DNA of 64,000 bases from contig CAJUQT010000012.1 in assembly GCA_910588225.1 (NCBI GenBank), positions 22,771 to 86,770 on the forward strand, read 5' to 3'. This stretch comes from an uncultured Acetatifactor sp. (GTDB lineage Bacteria; Bacillota; Clostridia; Lachnospirales; Lachnospiraceae). A program made the translations under genes and the position numbers. Below, piece by piece: positions 53,369 to 61,881 of the stretch (position 1 is the first letter of the stretch; each line of letters opens with the position of its first letter). Below the pieces are notes generated by a model. The model was given only the letters and a program-made list of their open reading frames with translations. It did no database searches and was not told the DNA's origin.

Positions 53369-55018
53369 TTATTTTGCCGCTTCCAGTTCCTTGTAAAGTT
53401 CAATCTTCTGATCCAGTACTTCCTGCCCGCCTGCGTCAAGCCAGTCCTGCAGCACCTTGTCATAGGCAGCGTCAAACTCTTCAGGCTTACAGGTAATCAG
53501 AGTAGGCAGCTCGCTTCCCAGACCGGGCAGAAGGCCTGCATACTTCTCATCGGCTTCTGTCTTGATTCCCTGGAAATAATAGTCTGCCTGCCCGCCGACC
53601 TCTGCGGCTATGAACGCATCATACGCCAGCTTCTTCATTTTGGCCGTCACTTCGTCCATTCCCTCTGTAGATTCTTTATATCCATAGGGCTTACCGTTAT
53701 AAACAAGCATAAAGTCACCTACCGTAATACGCTCAAAGTCATACTCGGATGCAGCCTTTTCCTCATCTGTATAAGGAATGGTAACGACCGTGTCTCCCTC
53801 TAAATTGTAATGCACTCCTTCAAAACCGTAATGGAACACTTTCGCAACGTCCCAGACAGAAAGCCAGTCCAGATACTTTATGGCATTTTCAGGATTCCTG
53901 CAGGTAGCGGGAACCGCGATATACATACCTGTAGGCGCATATACCCTGTTAAACTGTTCTCCGTTTACATTGTCCAGGTAGAACGGAACTACTTCCGCAT
54001 CCGAATCCGTCTCATACAGAGCTTTCACACCGGTAACCTCCGCCGCGTCATGACCAAAGGCCAGGATACGGCCGTTGCTGAGCAGACCATTGAAGGATGT
54101 GTAGGAAGTATCGGTATCTACCATGAAATCCGGGTCTGCCAGTCCTTCATTGTACAGCTGGTTCAGATAACGCACTCCCTCCTTATACCCGGGCCAGAAC
54201 ATATCATTGTAGCAGGCATGCATTTCATCCGTCAGATTCGGCGTGTCTATAAAGGCCTTGATGATAGTGTCAGCCAGACCTGCGTCCCAGGCTCCAATCA
54301 GACCAAGGGGGAACATTTCGCTTCCCTGACCTGAGGGATCCAGATTTTTAAACTGATGAAGCAGATCCGTAAAGTCATCTATACTCATATGATAAATTCC
54401 ATCCGCATCTGTCTGCAGAGTATAGCCCGTTTCATCCAGCCAGTCCTTACGGATATACATGCTGTGCCAGCCCACACTCGGACGCTTTGCCACGATTGCC
54501 CACTGACTGCCTTCCGACTGCCCATAGGACATTGTCTCCGCCAGATTTTCCTGGAGATTGGGACCATACTGCTGAATCAGATCACTCAGCTCCACCAGAC
54601 CGCCGTCCTTGCCGAACTGCATGATCATATTACTGTCATAACTGAAGATAATATCAGGAGCTTCGTCGCCTGCCATCAGCGTGTTTACTTTCGAAGCATC
54701 CTCGGAACGGGGCACAGGGACATAGGTTACCGTAATGTTGTTGGGATCTCCGAACTCCTTCTGTACCCAGTGAGTCCAGTAGTTGTCTGTGGAAGATCCA
54801 TAGGTTTCCGTAGTATTACCGCGATCATACATCATAACGGAAAGCGTTGTGGCCTCCGCAGGTGTCTCCTGATTTCCCTCACCGGCTTCTGCCCCCCCGG
54901 ACTGACTTCCCGCGTCGGAGCCGCCTCCTGCGCTGCCAGATGGTTCGCCAGAATCTCCGCAGGCCGTAAGCCCCAGTACCAATGCCGCCGCCAGCGTCAA
55001 AGATAAAAACTTCCTCAT
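53369..55018 (-). CDS. Extracellular solute-binding lipoprotein, LplA type
   Basis: 549 residues from the ATG at 55018 (GGAGG site; frame open to 55039). Signal MRKFLSLTLAAALVLGL with lipobox LTAC, then a Gly/Ser/Glu-rich linker and a large family-1 binding fold. The size above 500 residues and the partner permeases match the Lpl/Yte group that binds complex oligosaccharides, e.g. from pectin or mucin. The ligand is unknown. No ATPase gene is nearby. Confidence 0.9.
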   Translation of the reverse strand: MRKFLSLTLAAALVLGLTACGDSGEPSGSAGGGSDAGSQSGGAEAGEGNQETPAEATTLSVMMYDRGNTTETYGSSTDNYWTHWVQKEFGDPNNITVTYVPVPRSEDASKVNTLMAGDEAPDIIFSYDSNMIMQFGKDGGLVELSDLIQQYGPNLQENLAETMSYGQSEGSQWAIVAKRPSVGWHSMYIRKDWLDETGYTLQTDADGIYHMSIDDFTDLLHQFKNLDPSGQGSEMFPLGLIGAWDAGLADTIIKAFIDTPNLTDEMHACYNDMFWPGYKEGVRYLNQLYNEGLADPDFMVDTDTSYTSFNGLLSNGRILAFGHDAAEVTGVKALYETDSDAEVVPFYLDNVNGEQFNRVYAPTGMYIAVPATCRNPENAIKYLDWLSVWDVAKVFHYGFEGVHYNLEGDTVVTIPYTDEEKAASEYDFERITVGDFMLVYNGKPYGYKESTEGMDEVTAKMKKLAYDAFIAAEVGGQADYYFQGIKTEADEKYAGLLPGLGSELPTLITCKPEEFDAAYDKVLQDWLDAGGQEVLDQKIELYKELEAAK

Positions 55019-55130
55019 AAAACAGTACCTCCATTTCATTTTAATTTTTTATTTTATGTATTTGCCGATTACCAGCAGAATAACCTTTGTTAACGGTTCA
55101 GACAGGTCGCTGGACAATTATACTCCCCGC

Positions 55131-55991
55131 TCACCCTTTGACGGAACCAATCATGACACCTTTGACAAAATATTTCTGGAGCCATGGATAGATAATCATA
55201 ACCGGGATCATGCTGAAGACCAGGCAGGAAGCCTTCACTGTCTCTGCAATGAGATCCGCCTTCATCTCCGGAATATCCTCCAACATCGTACTCACCTGAC
55301 TGGCCTGTATCAGCTGGCGCAGCCGCACCTGAATGGTATACAGACTCTCATCATTGATGTACAGAATTGCATCCATAAAGCCGTTCCATCGTCCCACCGC
55401 ATAGAACAGAGCGATGGTGGCCAACATGGCTTTGGAGAGAGGAAGCACAATCCTTATCAATACCACCAGATCATTGGCGCCGTCCACATAGGCTGACTCT
55501 TCCAGCTCTCTAGGCATGGACTGGAAAAAGCTTTTCATCAGAATCATGTTGTAGGTAGACAGCATACCCGGCAGAATCAGTACCCAGAAATTATTGAGCA
55601 GTCCCAGCGACTTGATATTCAGGTATCCCGGAATCATACCGCCGCTGAAGTACATGGTAAAAAGGATGTAAATCAGCAGAACAGACTTAAATTTCAGGCC
55701 GGGGCGGGACAGTGGATAAGCACATAATATAGTCATCACCAGACAGATCAATGTGTGTACTGCCGTCAAAAACAACGTAAACCACATGGAATCCATCAAT
55801 CCCTTATTGTTAAACACCGCCTTATAGGCAGACAAATCCCAGCCTTTCGGCCAGAGGAAGACATCTCCCCGCATGACAGCCGTCTTATTAGAAAAGGACA
55901 TTGCCACGATATGTAGAAACGGAATCAGACAGCACAATCCGATGGCAACAACTACCAGCACAGTAAATACTTTAAACACCTTATCCTTCAT
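55131..55991 (-). CDS. Oligosaccharide ABC permease, LplC/YtcP type
   Basis: 286 residues, six helices. MSFSNKTAVMRGDVFLWPKGW after helix 1 is the typical YtcP/LplC block, the EAA-type loop is ELEESAYVDGANDLVVLIRI (about 160-180), and the C-terminus KYFVKGVMIGSVKG is diagnostic of the group. AGGAGG site. It precedes the binding-protein gene in transcription order. Confidence 0.92.
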   Translation of the reverse strand: MKDKVFKVFTVLVVVAIGLCCLIPFLHIVAMSFSNKTAVMRGDVFLWPKGWDLSAYKAVFNNKGLMDSMWFTLFLTAVHTLICLVMTILCAYPLSRPGLKFKSVLLIYILFTMYFSGGMIPGYLNIKSLGLLNNFWVLILPGMLSTYNMILMKSFFQSMPRELEESAYVDGANDLVVLIRIVLPLSKAMLATIALFYAVGRWNGFMDAILYINDESLYTIQVRLRQLIQASQVSTMLEDIPEMKADLIAETVKASCLVFSMIPVMIIYPWLQKYFVKGVMIGSVKG

Positions 55992-56003
55992 GCTTTGCCT
56001 CCT

Positions 56004-56972
56004 CTACCAGATACCGTTGCCGGATACGCGCTTGCTGATTGCATTGGCACTGAGTACCAGGGTAAAATTGATAACTGACTGTGCAAGACCTACCGCCGTA
56101 CCAATGCTGAATTTCCCCTGTTCCAGACCCACACGGTATACAAAGGTACTCACCACATCCGCCACTTCCATTACTGTACTGTTCTGCATGACAAACGGCT
56201 GTTCAAATCCAATGCTGGCCAGACCGCCCACCGCCAGAATCAACATAATTGCAACTGTATCCTTGATACAGGGAACAGTGATGGCCGTCATCATCCGAAA
56301 CCTGGAACATCCATCCACCCGGGCCGCCTCGTAGATTTCCTGATCGATCCCTGTCATGGCCGAGAGATAGATGATGGTGTTCCATCCGATGCTCTTCCAG
56401 ACACCTACAATAAAATAAGTAAAAATCCACCATCCATTATTGGAGAGAAAAGGAACCGCCTGCCCTCCCAGACCTTTGATAATCGTATTGACCAGACCGG
56501 AGGAAGCAAAAATCTGGTACATCATACCACCTACCACAGACCAGGAAATAAAGTGCGGCAGATAGATCACTGTCTGTATTGTCTTCTTAAATGAGGCACG
56601 GCTGATTTCATTCAGGAACAGCGCCAGGATAATGGGCAGCGGAAATCCCAGCACCAGCCCCAGAATGTTCAGCGTCATCATATTGCGCACGGACAGCCAG
56701 AAGGTTTTTGACTGCGCCACACGTTCAAAATATTCCAGTCCCACCCAGGGGCTCTCCCATATTCCCTTAAACATGTTAAAGTTCTTAAAAGCGATTACAA
56801 CTCCGGGCATGGCTCTGTAGGAAAACAGATAGTAATACAGTATCGGCAGTGCCAGCATCGCATAAAATATCCAGTGCCTGCGCAAATAAGATAATACGCC
56901 CTTCCGGGGACGCACATTTTTATCGTTCTTTGCCAGTTTACTTTCTTGCAGCTTATTTCGCCTGTCCTTCAT
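56004..56972 (-). CDS. Oligosaccharide ABC permease, LplB/YteP type
   Basis: 322 residues from the ATG at 56972 (GGGGGTTGAGG site; the ATG at 56993 has none). A basic N-terminus is followed by WIFYAMLALPILYYYLFSY and VVIAFKNFNMFKGIWESPWV, hallmarks of LplB/YteP. The EAA-type loop is EIYEAARVDGCSRFRMMTAI (about 222-242). First gene of the unit, with a strong promoter 100 bases upstream. Confidence 0.92.
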   Translation of the reverse strand: MKDRRNKLQESKLAKNDKNVRPRKGVLSYLRRHWIFYAMLALPILYYYLFSYRAMPGVVIAFKNFNMFKGIWESPWVGLEYFERVAQSKTFWLSVRNMMTLNILGLVLGFPLPIILALFLNEISRASFKKTIQTVIYLPHFISWSVVGGMMYQIFASSGLVNTIIKGLGGQAVPFLSNNGWWIFTYFIVGVWKSIGWNTIIYLSAMTGIDQEIYEAARVDGCSRFRMMTAITVPCIKDTVAIMLILAVGGLASIGFEQPFVMQNSTVMEVADVVSTFVYRVGLEQGKFSIGTAVGLAQSVINFTLVLSANAISKRVSGNGIW

Positions 56973-57067
56973 CCTCAACCCCCATTCTCTCATTGTTCGT
57001 ACTCAATAAACTCATTTTCCTTATTCAATTGTCTTTTCTTTTATTTGTAACATAATTTCTGTTATAA

Positions 57068-57096
57068 ATTATAGCACTGCAGAAGTGCTGCGTCAA
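57068..57096 (-). promoter_or_regulatory. Promoter of the LplB-type sugar operon
   Basis: Minus strand -35 TTGACG (57096-57091), 17-base spacer, consensus -10 TATAAT (57073-57068). The spacer is filled by a palindrome listed separately. Confidence 0.85.
57073..57089. promoter_or_regulatory. Operator-like palindrome in the promoter spacer
   Basis: AGCACT-GCAGA-AGTGCT: perfect 6-bp inverted repeat around a 5-base centre, exactly between -35 and -10. It suits a repressor dimer; the cognate regulator is not in this window. Confidence 0.6.
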
Positions 57097-57502
57097 CATT
57101 TAAGACATACTTTTATTTATATATATTGTACAAATCTCAGCTGCGTTTTCTATTTAATTCGTCCATTCTCTCGTTATATTATACATTATGTCCACATGTT
57201 TCGTTGTGATCTATATTTATTTTGTCTATATTTGTATTCATTATTTACAATTCATTTTCTCGTACTCTTTTTTCTGTAATCGAAACCAACAATAAAATTA
57301 GAAGCTCCCACTATTTTTTTCTGTATTTACAACATTTTTTCTGTTGTTTTTATATAGTTTGTGCTTATTTTTTAAAGTTCTATAACCTGCATAATTGTAT
57401 AATGAAATCGTTCTGTTCTGGAAATGACAGACATAACACTCAAAGAAAAATAAAGAAAATATCAGCTTTCTCTCACTGAGAATGGACTTTCCTTCCTATA
57501 AC

Positions 57503-57538
57503 AAAGAGAGCCGGCGTACGTTTACGTCAGCTCTCTTT
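57503..57538 (-). terminator. Terminator of the pot operon
   Basis: AAAGAGAGC (57503-57511) pairs with GCTCTCTTT (57530-57538); three T end the stem on the minus strand. The potD stop codon lies in its loop. Confidence 0.65.
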
Positions 57539-58796
57539 TCCGTTTGTGTCGTTTATACAGTATAATGGCAATATACACCGCCAGAAATCCCAGTATTATG
57601 GCCACCAGCACCGCAGACTCTCCGGGCCCGCCCATTTTCGCCTCGGCCCAGAGCCTGTCTATCAGTTTACCGATATCCTCCGGCAGATTCACAAATACCT
57701 GGGTGCGGGCCAGAACTTCCTCGTCCGGATAGTGAACCGGACTCTTCACTATTTCTTCGTCCATATATGCCTTTGCGGCGGTTTCCGGGGTGGAGTAGCC
57801 CACATAATTCATATTTTCCCCCGCAATTTCCGGATCGCACAGGAAATTGATATAAGCTTCTGCCTCCGCCTTATGAGCGGAAGTGGCCGGGATGCACATG
57901 GCATCCACAAAATAATTGGTTCCCTCCTCCGGCACCACAAATCGGATGTTCTCGCTGTTATCTGCCAAAATGGCGGCGTCTCCGGAATAATACGGCGCAA
58001 TCCAGGCTTCTTCGCTTTCCATCTTATCAAAAATACGATCCATGACATAAGCCTGTACCAGAGGCTTTTGCTGTTTCAGAAGCGCAGCCGCTTCTGCCAG
58101 CTCGTCTTCATCTGTAGTATTCACGGATTGTCCCAGTATAAACTGCGCTATGGCAAAAGCATCCCTTGGATTGTCAAACATCAGAATCTTTCCCGCATAG
58201 CGGTCATCCCACAGGGCGTTCCAGCTGGTAATCTCTTCCTCAATGTAATCTGTGTTGTAGAACAGGCCTACAACCCCCCAGGTATAGGGTACGGAATACC
58301 GATTTTCCGGATCATAATCCGCATTCCGGAAGCTTTCATCAATGTACTGATAATTGGGAATATTGGAAAAATCCAGCTCGGCCAGCATATTCTCATGAAT
58401 GAGCCTTGATACCATGTAATCGGAAGGAATAATCACGTCATAATCTGCACCGCCGCCCACCAGTTTGGAATAAAGCGACTCGTTGCTGTCAAAAGTGGTA
58501 TAATTGACGCGGATGCCTGTACGCCTGGTAAATTCGGCATTTACATCCAGCGAATCATCTGTGCCGTTGGCAATGTATTCGCCCCAGTTATACACATTTA
58601 TGGTAACGCCCCGTTCCGGGACTGCTTCCTGTGCCTGAACCGTCTGCACAGGCAGGAATCCCGGCAAAAAGAGCAGGCCGAGGAAAAGGCTTCCCAGCCT
58701 GCCTGCCAGCCTTTTCCTCCGGAAAACACCGCTTCCGAAGAAACCACCTCTCCCATGAAAATTCTCTCTTCCATGGAAAGCCAATCTTCCAGTCAA
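57522..58796 (-). CDS. potD: Spermidine/putrescine-binding protein with C-terminal membrane anchor
   Basis: Binds polyamines for PotABC. 424 residues; TTG start at 58796 with GAGGAGG 8 bases before, overlapping nothing and 3 bases after potC. Long basic N-region, then signal helix LGSLFLGLLFLPGFLPVQTV ending VQAQEA, and the PotD fold with YNWGEYIANG, YDVIIPSDYMVSRL and VPYTWGVVGLFYN. There is no lipobox Cys. Instead residues about 396-416 form a membrane helix followed by KRHKRKREL, so the protein is probably tethered through its C-terminus. Confidence 0.93.
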   Translation of the reverse strand: MTGRLAFHGRENFHGRGGFFGSGVFRRKRLAGRLGSLFLGLLFLPGFLPVQTVQAQEAVPERGVTINVYNWGEYIANGTDDSLDVNAEFTRRTGIRVNYTTFDSNESLYSKLVGGGADYDVIIPSDYMVSRLIHENMLAELDFSNIPNYQYIDESFRNADYDPENRYSVPYTWGVVGLFYNTDYIEEEITSWNALWDDRYAGKILMFDNPRDAFAIAQFILGQSVNTTDEDELAEAAALLKQQKPLVQAYVMDRIFDKMESEEAWIAPYYSGDAAILADNSENIRFVVPEEGTNYFVDAMCIPATSAHKAEAEAYINFLCDPEIAGENMNYVGYSTPETAAKAYMDEEIVKSPVHYPDEEVLARTQVFVNLPEDIGKLIDRLWAEAKMGGPGESAVLVAIILGFLAVYIAIILYKRHKRKRELT

Positions 58797-58799
58797 GCT

Positions 58800-59609
58800 T
58801 TACACCTCCTCTTTCGCCGGTCTGTCCTGTTCCTTCACATTACGGACATTTATAATAATCAGCAGCACCATCACCGCAACGAACAGTACAGTGGACAAAG
58901 CATTGATCTCCGGGCTGATGCGCTTGCGGGTCATGGAGTAAATGTATATGGGCAGGGTCTGCGTGGTCCCGCTGGTGAAATAACTGATCACAAAATCGTC
59001 AATTGACAGTGTGAATGCCATAATCAATCCTGTCACAATTCCCGGCATAATTTCCGGCAGCACTACCTTAAAAAAGGCCTTCAGCGGCGGACATCCCAGA
59101 TCCTGCGCCGCCTCATAAAGATTGGGATCCATCTGACGCAGCTTCGGCAGCACCGACAGAATCACATAAGGCAGGCAAAATGTAATATGGGCGGCGAACA
59201 GAGATCCCATCCCCAGACTGCGCCCTCCGAGTAATCGTACCGCAGATACAAACAACAGCATCAGCGACACACCCGTAACAATCTCCGGATTGACCATGGG
59301 AAAGTTCGTAATATTCATCATGATACGCCTGGGCAGGCGCTTCATACTGTTGATCCCGATGGCCGCCGCGGTGCCCAGCACTGTGGATACCACTGCCGAT
59401 ACCACCGCAATCAGCAAAGTATTGCGCAGAGCTTCCAGAATCAGCCGGTCTTCAGACAGCTTCTGATACCAGCGCAGGGAAAAACCGCCCCAGACCACAC
59501 GGCTTCCGGTCTCCGTATCATTAAAAGAGAACACAATAAGCACCAGAATCGGCGCATATAAAAAGAGAAAAATGAGAAAGGTATAAATCCGACCGCTTAT
59601 CTTTTTCAC
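58800..59609 (-). CDS. potC: Spermidine/putrescine ABC permease PotC
   Basis: 269 residues, six helices. YAPILVLIVFSFNDTETGSR opens the protein as in PotC; the EAA loop is LYEAAQDLGCPPLKAFFKVV (about 162-181), followed by LPEIMPGIVTGLIMAFTLS. GTG start at 59609; its AGGAGG comes from the tail GGAACTGGAATAGGAGG shared with the hairpin repeats. Located 38 bases after potB. Confidence 0.95.
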   Translation of the reverse strand: MKKISGRIYTFLIFLFLYAPILVLIVFSFNDTETGSRVVWGGFSLRWYQKLSEDRLILEALRNTLLIAVVSAVVSTVLGTAAAIGINSMKRLPRRIMMNITNFPMVNPEIVTGVSLMLLFVSAVRLLGGRSLGMGSLFAAHITFCLPYVILSVLPKLRQMDPNLYEAAQDLGCPPLKAFFKVVLPEIMPGIVTGLIMAFTLSIDDFVISYFTSGTTQTLPIYIYSMTRKRISPEINALSTVLFVAVMVLLIIINVRNVKEQDRPAKEEV

Positions 59610-59618
59610 AGCAGCATG

Positions 59619-59636
59619 CCTCCTATTCCAGTTCCG
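59619..59636 (-). repeat. Tail-only copy of the ribosome-site repeat
   Basis: CGGAACTGGAATAGGAGG on the minus strand, identical to the tail of the hairpin elements but without complementary arms. It fills the gap between potB and potC. Confidence 0.6.
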
Positions 59637-59647
59637 TCTCGCAATCG

Positions 59648-60481
59648 TTACTTAACATTTCCCAGCTGAACTTTTTCGTTCCCTTCACCATCATCAAACT
59701 GATTCATAATGCCCATGCAGATCAGGATGATTACCATCAATACCAGCGAAACGGCGGAACCCAGATTCGGATTATACGCACTGCCCAGAAACTGCATGTC
59801 AATCAGATCGCCAATCAGCAGATTGCCGCCCCCGCCCAGCATTTTCGAGATGATAAAGGTACTTACCGCCGGCACAAATACCATGGTCACACCGGAAATG
59901 ACCCCCGGCATGCTTAAAGGCACCACTACTTTGAGAAAAACCTGCCTTCCGTTTGCCCCCAGATCCTGCGCCGCCTCAATCACACTCTGATCGATCTTGG
60001 TCAGAACAGAGTACAGCGGCAGAATCATATACGGAATGTAGTTATAAACCATACCCAGAACCACTGCGCCGGCGGTATTGATCATATGAATTCGGGGCAG
60101 TCCGATGGCAGATAAAGCCGAATTGATCAGACCATTGTCCTCCAGAAGCGTCATCCATGCATAGGTACGCAGCAGGAAATTCATCCACATGGGCAGCATC
60201 ACCAGCATTACCATGACATTCTGACGCTTTACACTCATTCTGGCTATAATTGCGGCAAACGGATACCCTAATCCCAGGGAAATAATCGTTGCCACCGCCC
60301 CCAGCCAGATAGAACGCAGAAACACATTGGAGTACTGACCCACGCTCAGAATATTTTCCATGGTAAAGCTGCCGGATTTATCTGTAAAGGCAAAATATCC
60401 TACCAGCAGCATTGGCACTACAATAAAGATTGTCATCCAGATACTGTACGGTGCGGAAAGAAGCCTGGAATTAGATTTCAT
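59648..60481 (-). CDS. potB: Spermidine/putrescine ABC permease PotB
   Basis: 277 residues from ATG 60481 (GGGGAGGAG 9 bases before); the open frame reaches 60559 inside potA. Six helices, APYSIWMTIFIVVPMLLVGY first; EAA loop VIEAAQDLGANGRQVFLKVV. It overlaps the potA end by 11 bases, so the two are translationally coupled. Confidence 0.94.
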   Translation of the reverse strand: MKSNSRLLSAPYSIWMTIFIVVPMLLVGYFAFTDKSGSFTMENILSVGQYSNVFLRSIWLGAVATIISLGLGYPFAAIIARMSVKRQNVMVMLVMLPMWMNFLLRTYAWMTLLEDNGLINSALSAIGLPRIHMINTAGAVVLGMVYNYIPYMILPLYSVLTKIDQSVIEAAQDLGANGRQVFLKVVVPLSMPGVISGVTMVFVPAVSTFIISKMLGGGGNLLIGDLIDMQFLGSAYNPNLGSAVSLVLMVIILICMGIMNQFDDGEGNEKVQLGNVK

Positions 60482-61655
60482 GGCCATTCTCCTCCCCTTT
60501 TGTCCATGTTTCTTGTAAAGCATCTGCCGCATTTGAAGCGTTTCCTTCATCCGAAGCATTCATATCTTCTTCCATTTCATCGCTGAAGGTACTATAATCG
60601 CCAAACACTCCGGAATATGCGGATTTCTGCATGACATGAATATCGTCGGGGGTAAGTGCAAGGCCGATGTGATCCCCTACCTGCCGGCACTCCGTGGACT
60701 GTATCATCCACTTGAATCCCGCCACATCCACAATGATTTCATAATGTACTCCCTTGAAGGTGACAGCCGTCACATCCCCACTGATCAGAGTGGAATCCGG
60801 CTCTACTACTTTGATATCTTCCGGGCGTATCACCACGTCCACAGGTGTATTTCTGCCAAAACCACTGTCCAGACAACGGGAGGTATGCCCGGCAAACCGC
60901 ACCGCATAATCTTCCAGCATGACACCGTCCAGTATATTAGACTCCCCGATAAAATCCGCCACAAAAGCATTCTTCGGTTCATTGTAAATATCCGTGGGCG
61001 AACCGATCTGCTGAATCACACCGCCGTCCATCACCACCACCGTATCCGACATGGACAGAGCTTCCTCCTGGTCATGGGTGACAAACACAAAAGTGATTCC
61101 CGTCTGCTGCTGTATTTTCTTCAATTCTGCCTGCATGTCCTTGCGCAGCTTCAGGTCCAGCGCTCCCAGCGGCTCGTCCAGCAGCAGAACCTTCGGCTCA
61201 TTGGCCAGAGCTCTGGCAATGGCCACTCTCTGCTGCTGCCCGCCGGAAAGCTGGCTTATGCCCCTGTGGGCATATCCGGTCAGATTTACCATGGCCAGCA
61301 TTTCATGCACAGTCCGTTTGATTTCTTTCTCACCGCGACCTTTCAGACGCATGCCGAAAGCTATGTTCTCGTATACATTCAGATGCGGAAACAGCGCATA
61401 TTTCTGAAAAATGGTATTGACCTCCCGCTTATGCGGCGGCAGACCGGTAATATTTTTGTCATAAAAAAACACATCACCCGCATCCGGCTTAATAAATCCG
61501 GCAATGGTGCGCAGCACCGTGGTCTTGCCGCACCCGGAGGGCCCCAGCAGGGTAACGAATTCCCCGTCATGGATCTCCAGATGAAAGCCTCCGAGAACCT
61601 GCTCGCCATCATAGGACACAGTAATATTTTTTAAGGAAATAATGGTATTTTTCAA
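60471..61655 (-). CDS. potA: Spermidine/putrescine ABC transporter ATPase PotA
   Basis: ATP-hydrolysing subunit. Walker A GPSGCGKTT (about residues 43-51), Q-loop, signature LSGGQQQRVAIARAL, Walker B KVLLLDEPLGALD, switch FVTHDQEEALSMSD, then a C-terminal TOBE domain (about 290-375). The ATG at 61664 is one base from AAAGGAG; the TTG at 61655 has it at normal distance and gives MKNTIISLKNITVSYDG (394 aa), so I prefer it. An acidic/Asn-rich tail of about 30 residues is extra. Confidence 0.94.
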   Translation of the reverse strand: MKNTIISLKNITVSYDGEQVLGGFHLEIHDGEFVTLLGPSGCGKTTVLRTIAGFIKPDAGDVFFYDKNITGLPPHKREVNTIFQKYALFPHLNVYENIAFGMRLKGRGEKEIKRTVHEMLAMVNLTGYAHRGISQLSGGQQQRVAIARALANEPKVLLLDEPLGALDLKLRKDMQAELKKIQQQTGITFVFVTHDQEEALSMSDTVVVMDGGVIQQIGSPTDIYNEPKNAFVADFIGESNILDGVMLEDYAVRFAGHTSRCLDSGFGRNTPVDVVIRPEDIKVVEPDSTLISGDVTAVTFKGVHYEIIVDVAGFKWMIQSTECRQVGDHIGLALTPDDIHVMQKSAYSGVFGDYSTFSDEMEEDMNASDEGNASNAADALQETWTKGEENGHEI

Positions 61656-61808
61656 GTGTGGCATCTCCTTTGCAGGGCGCCGCATAACATCGGCTTCGTT
61701 CCATGTCTGTCTCTCGAAACAGTTTGCCCCTCAATTGGGCTCTTCGATTCTGTATGACCGGACAGTTCCCAGAATACGACATATTTCGAGCACTGACATA
61801 ATGAAATA

Positions 61809-61837
61809 AATATACGGGATAGCGAAGCTTTTGTCAA
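61809..61837 (-). promoter_or_regulatory. Promoter of the potABCD operon
   Basis: Minus strand -35 TTGACA (61837-61832), 17-base spacer, -10 TATATT (61814-61809). The leader of about 150 bases contains small inverted repeats such as ATTCTG...CAGAAT and CTGTTTC...GACAG, but no riboswitch class I recognise. Confidence 0.8.
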
Positions 61838-61881
61838 TCGTTTACGCGGATTTTCCGCTATCTTATATCCTGAAGAAGATG

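Larger units (their letters stand above)
56973..57521 (-). other. AT-rich intergenic region upstream of the LplB operon
   Basis: 549 bases. The first 130 hold the operon promoter and operator. About 57100-57480 is AT-rich with many short T runs and no ORF I would accept on either strand; nothing else is recognised there. Confidence 0.6.

Noticed and set aside
56973..57521. Short ORFs in the AT-rich region upstream of the LplB operon
   Set aside because: They lack ribosome sites and have random-looking composition rich in Phe, Tyr and Ile from T runs.
61656..61808. Riboswitch in the pot leader
   Set aside because: Small inverted repeats exist but no known class could be matched by eye.
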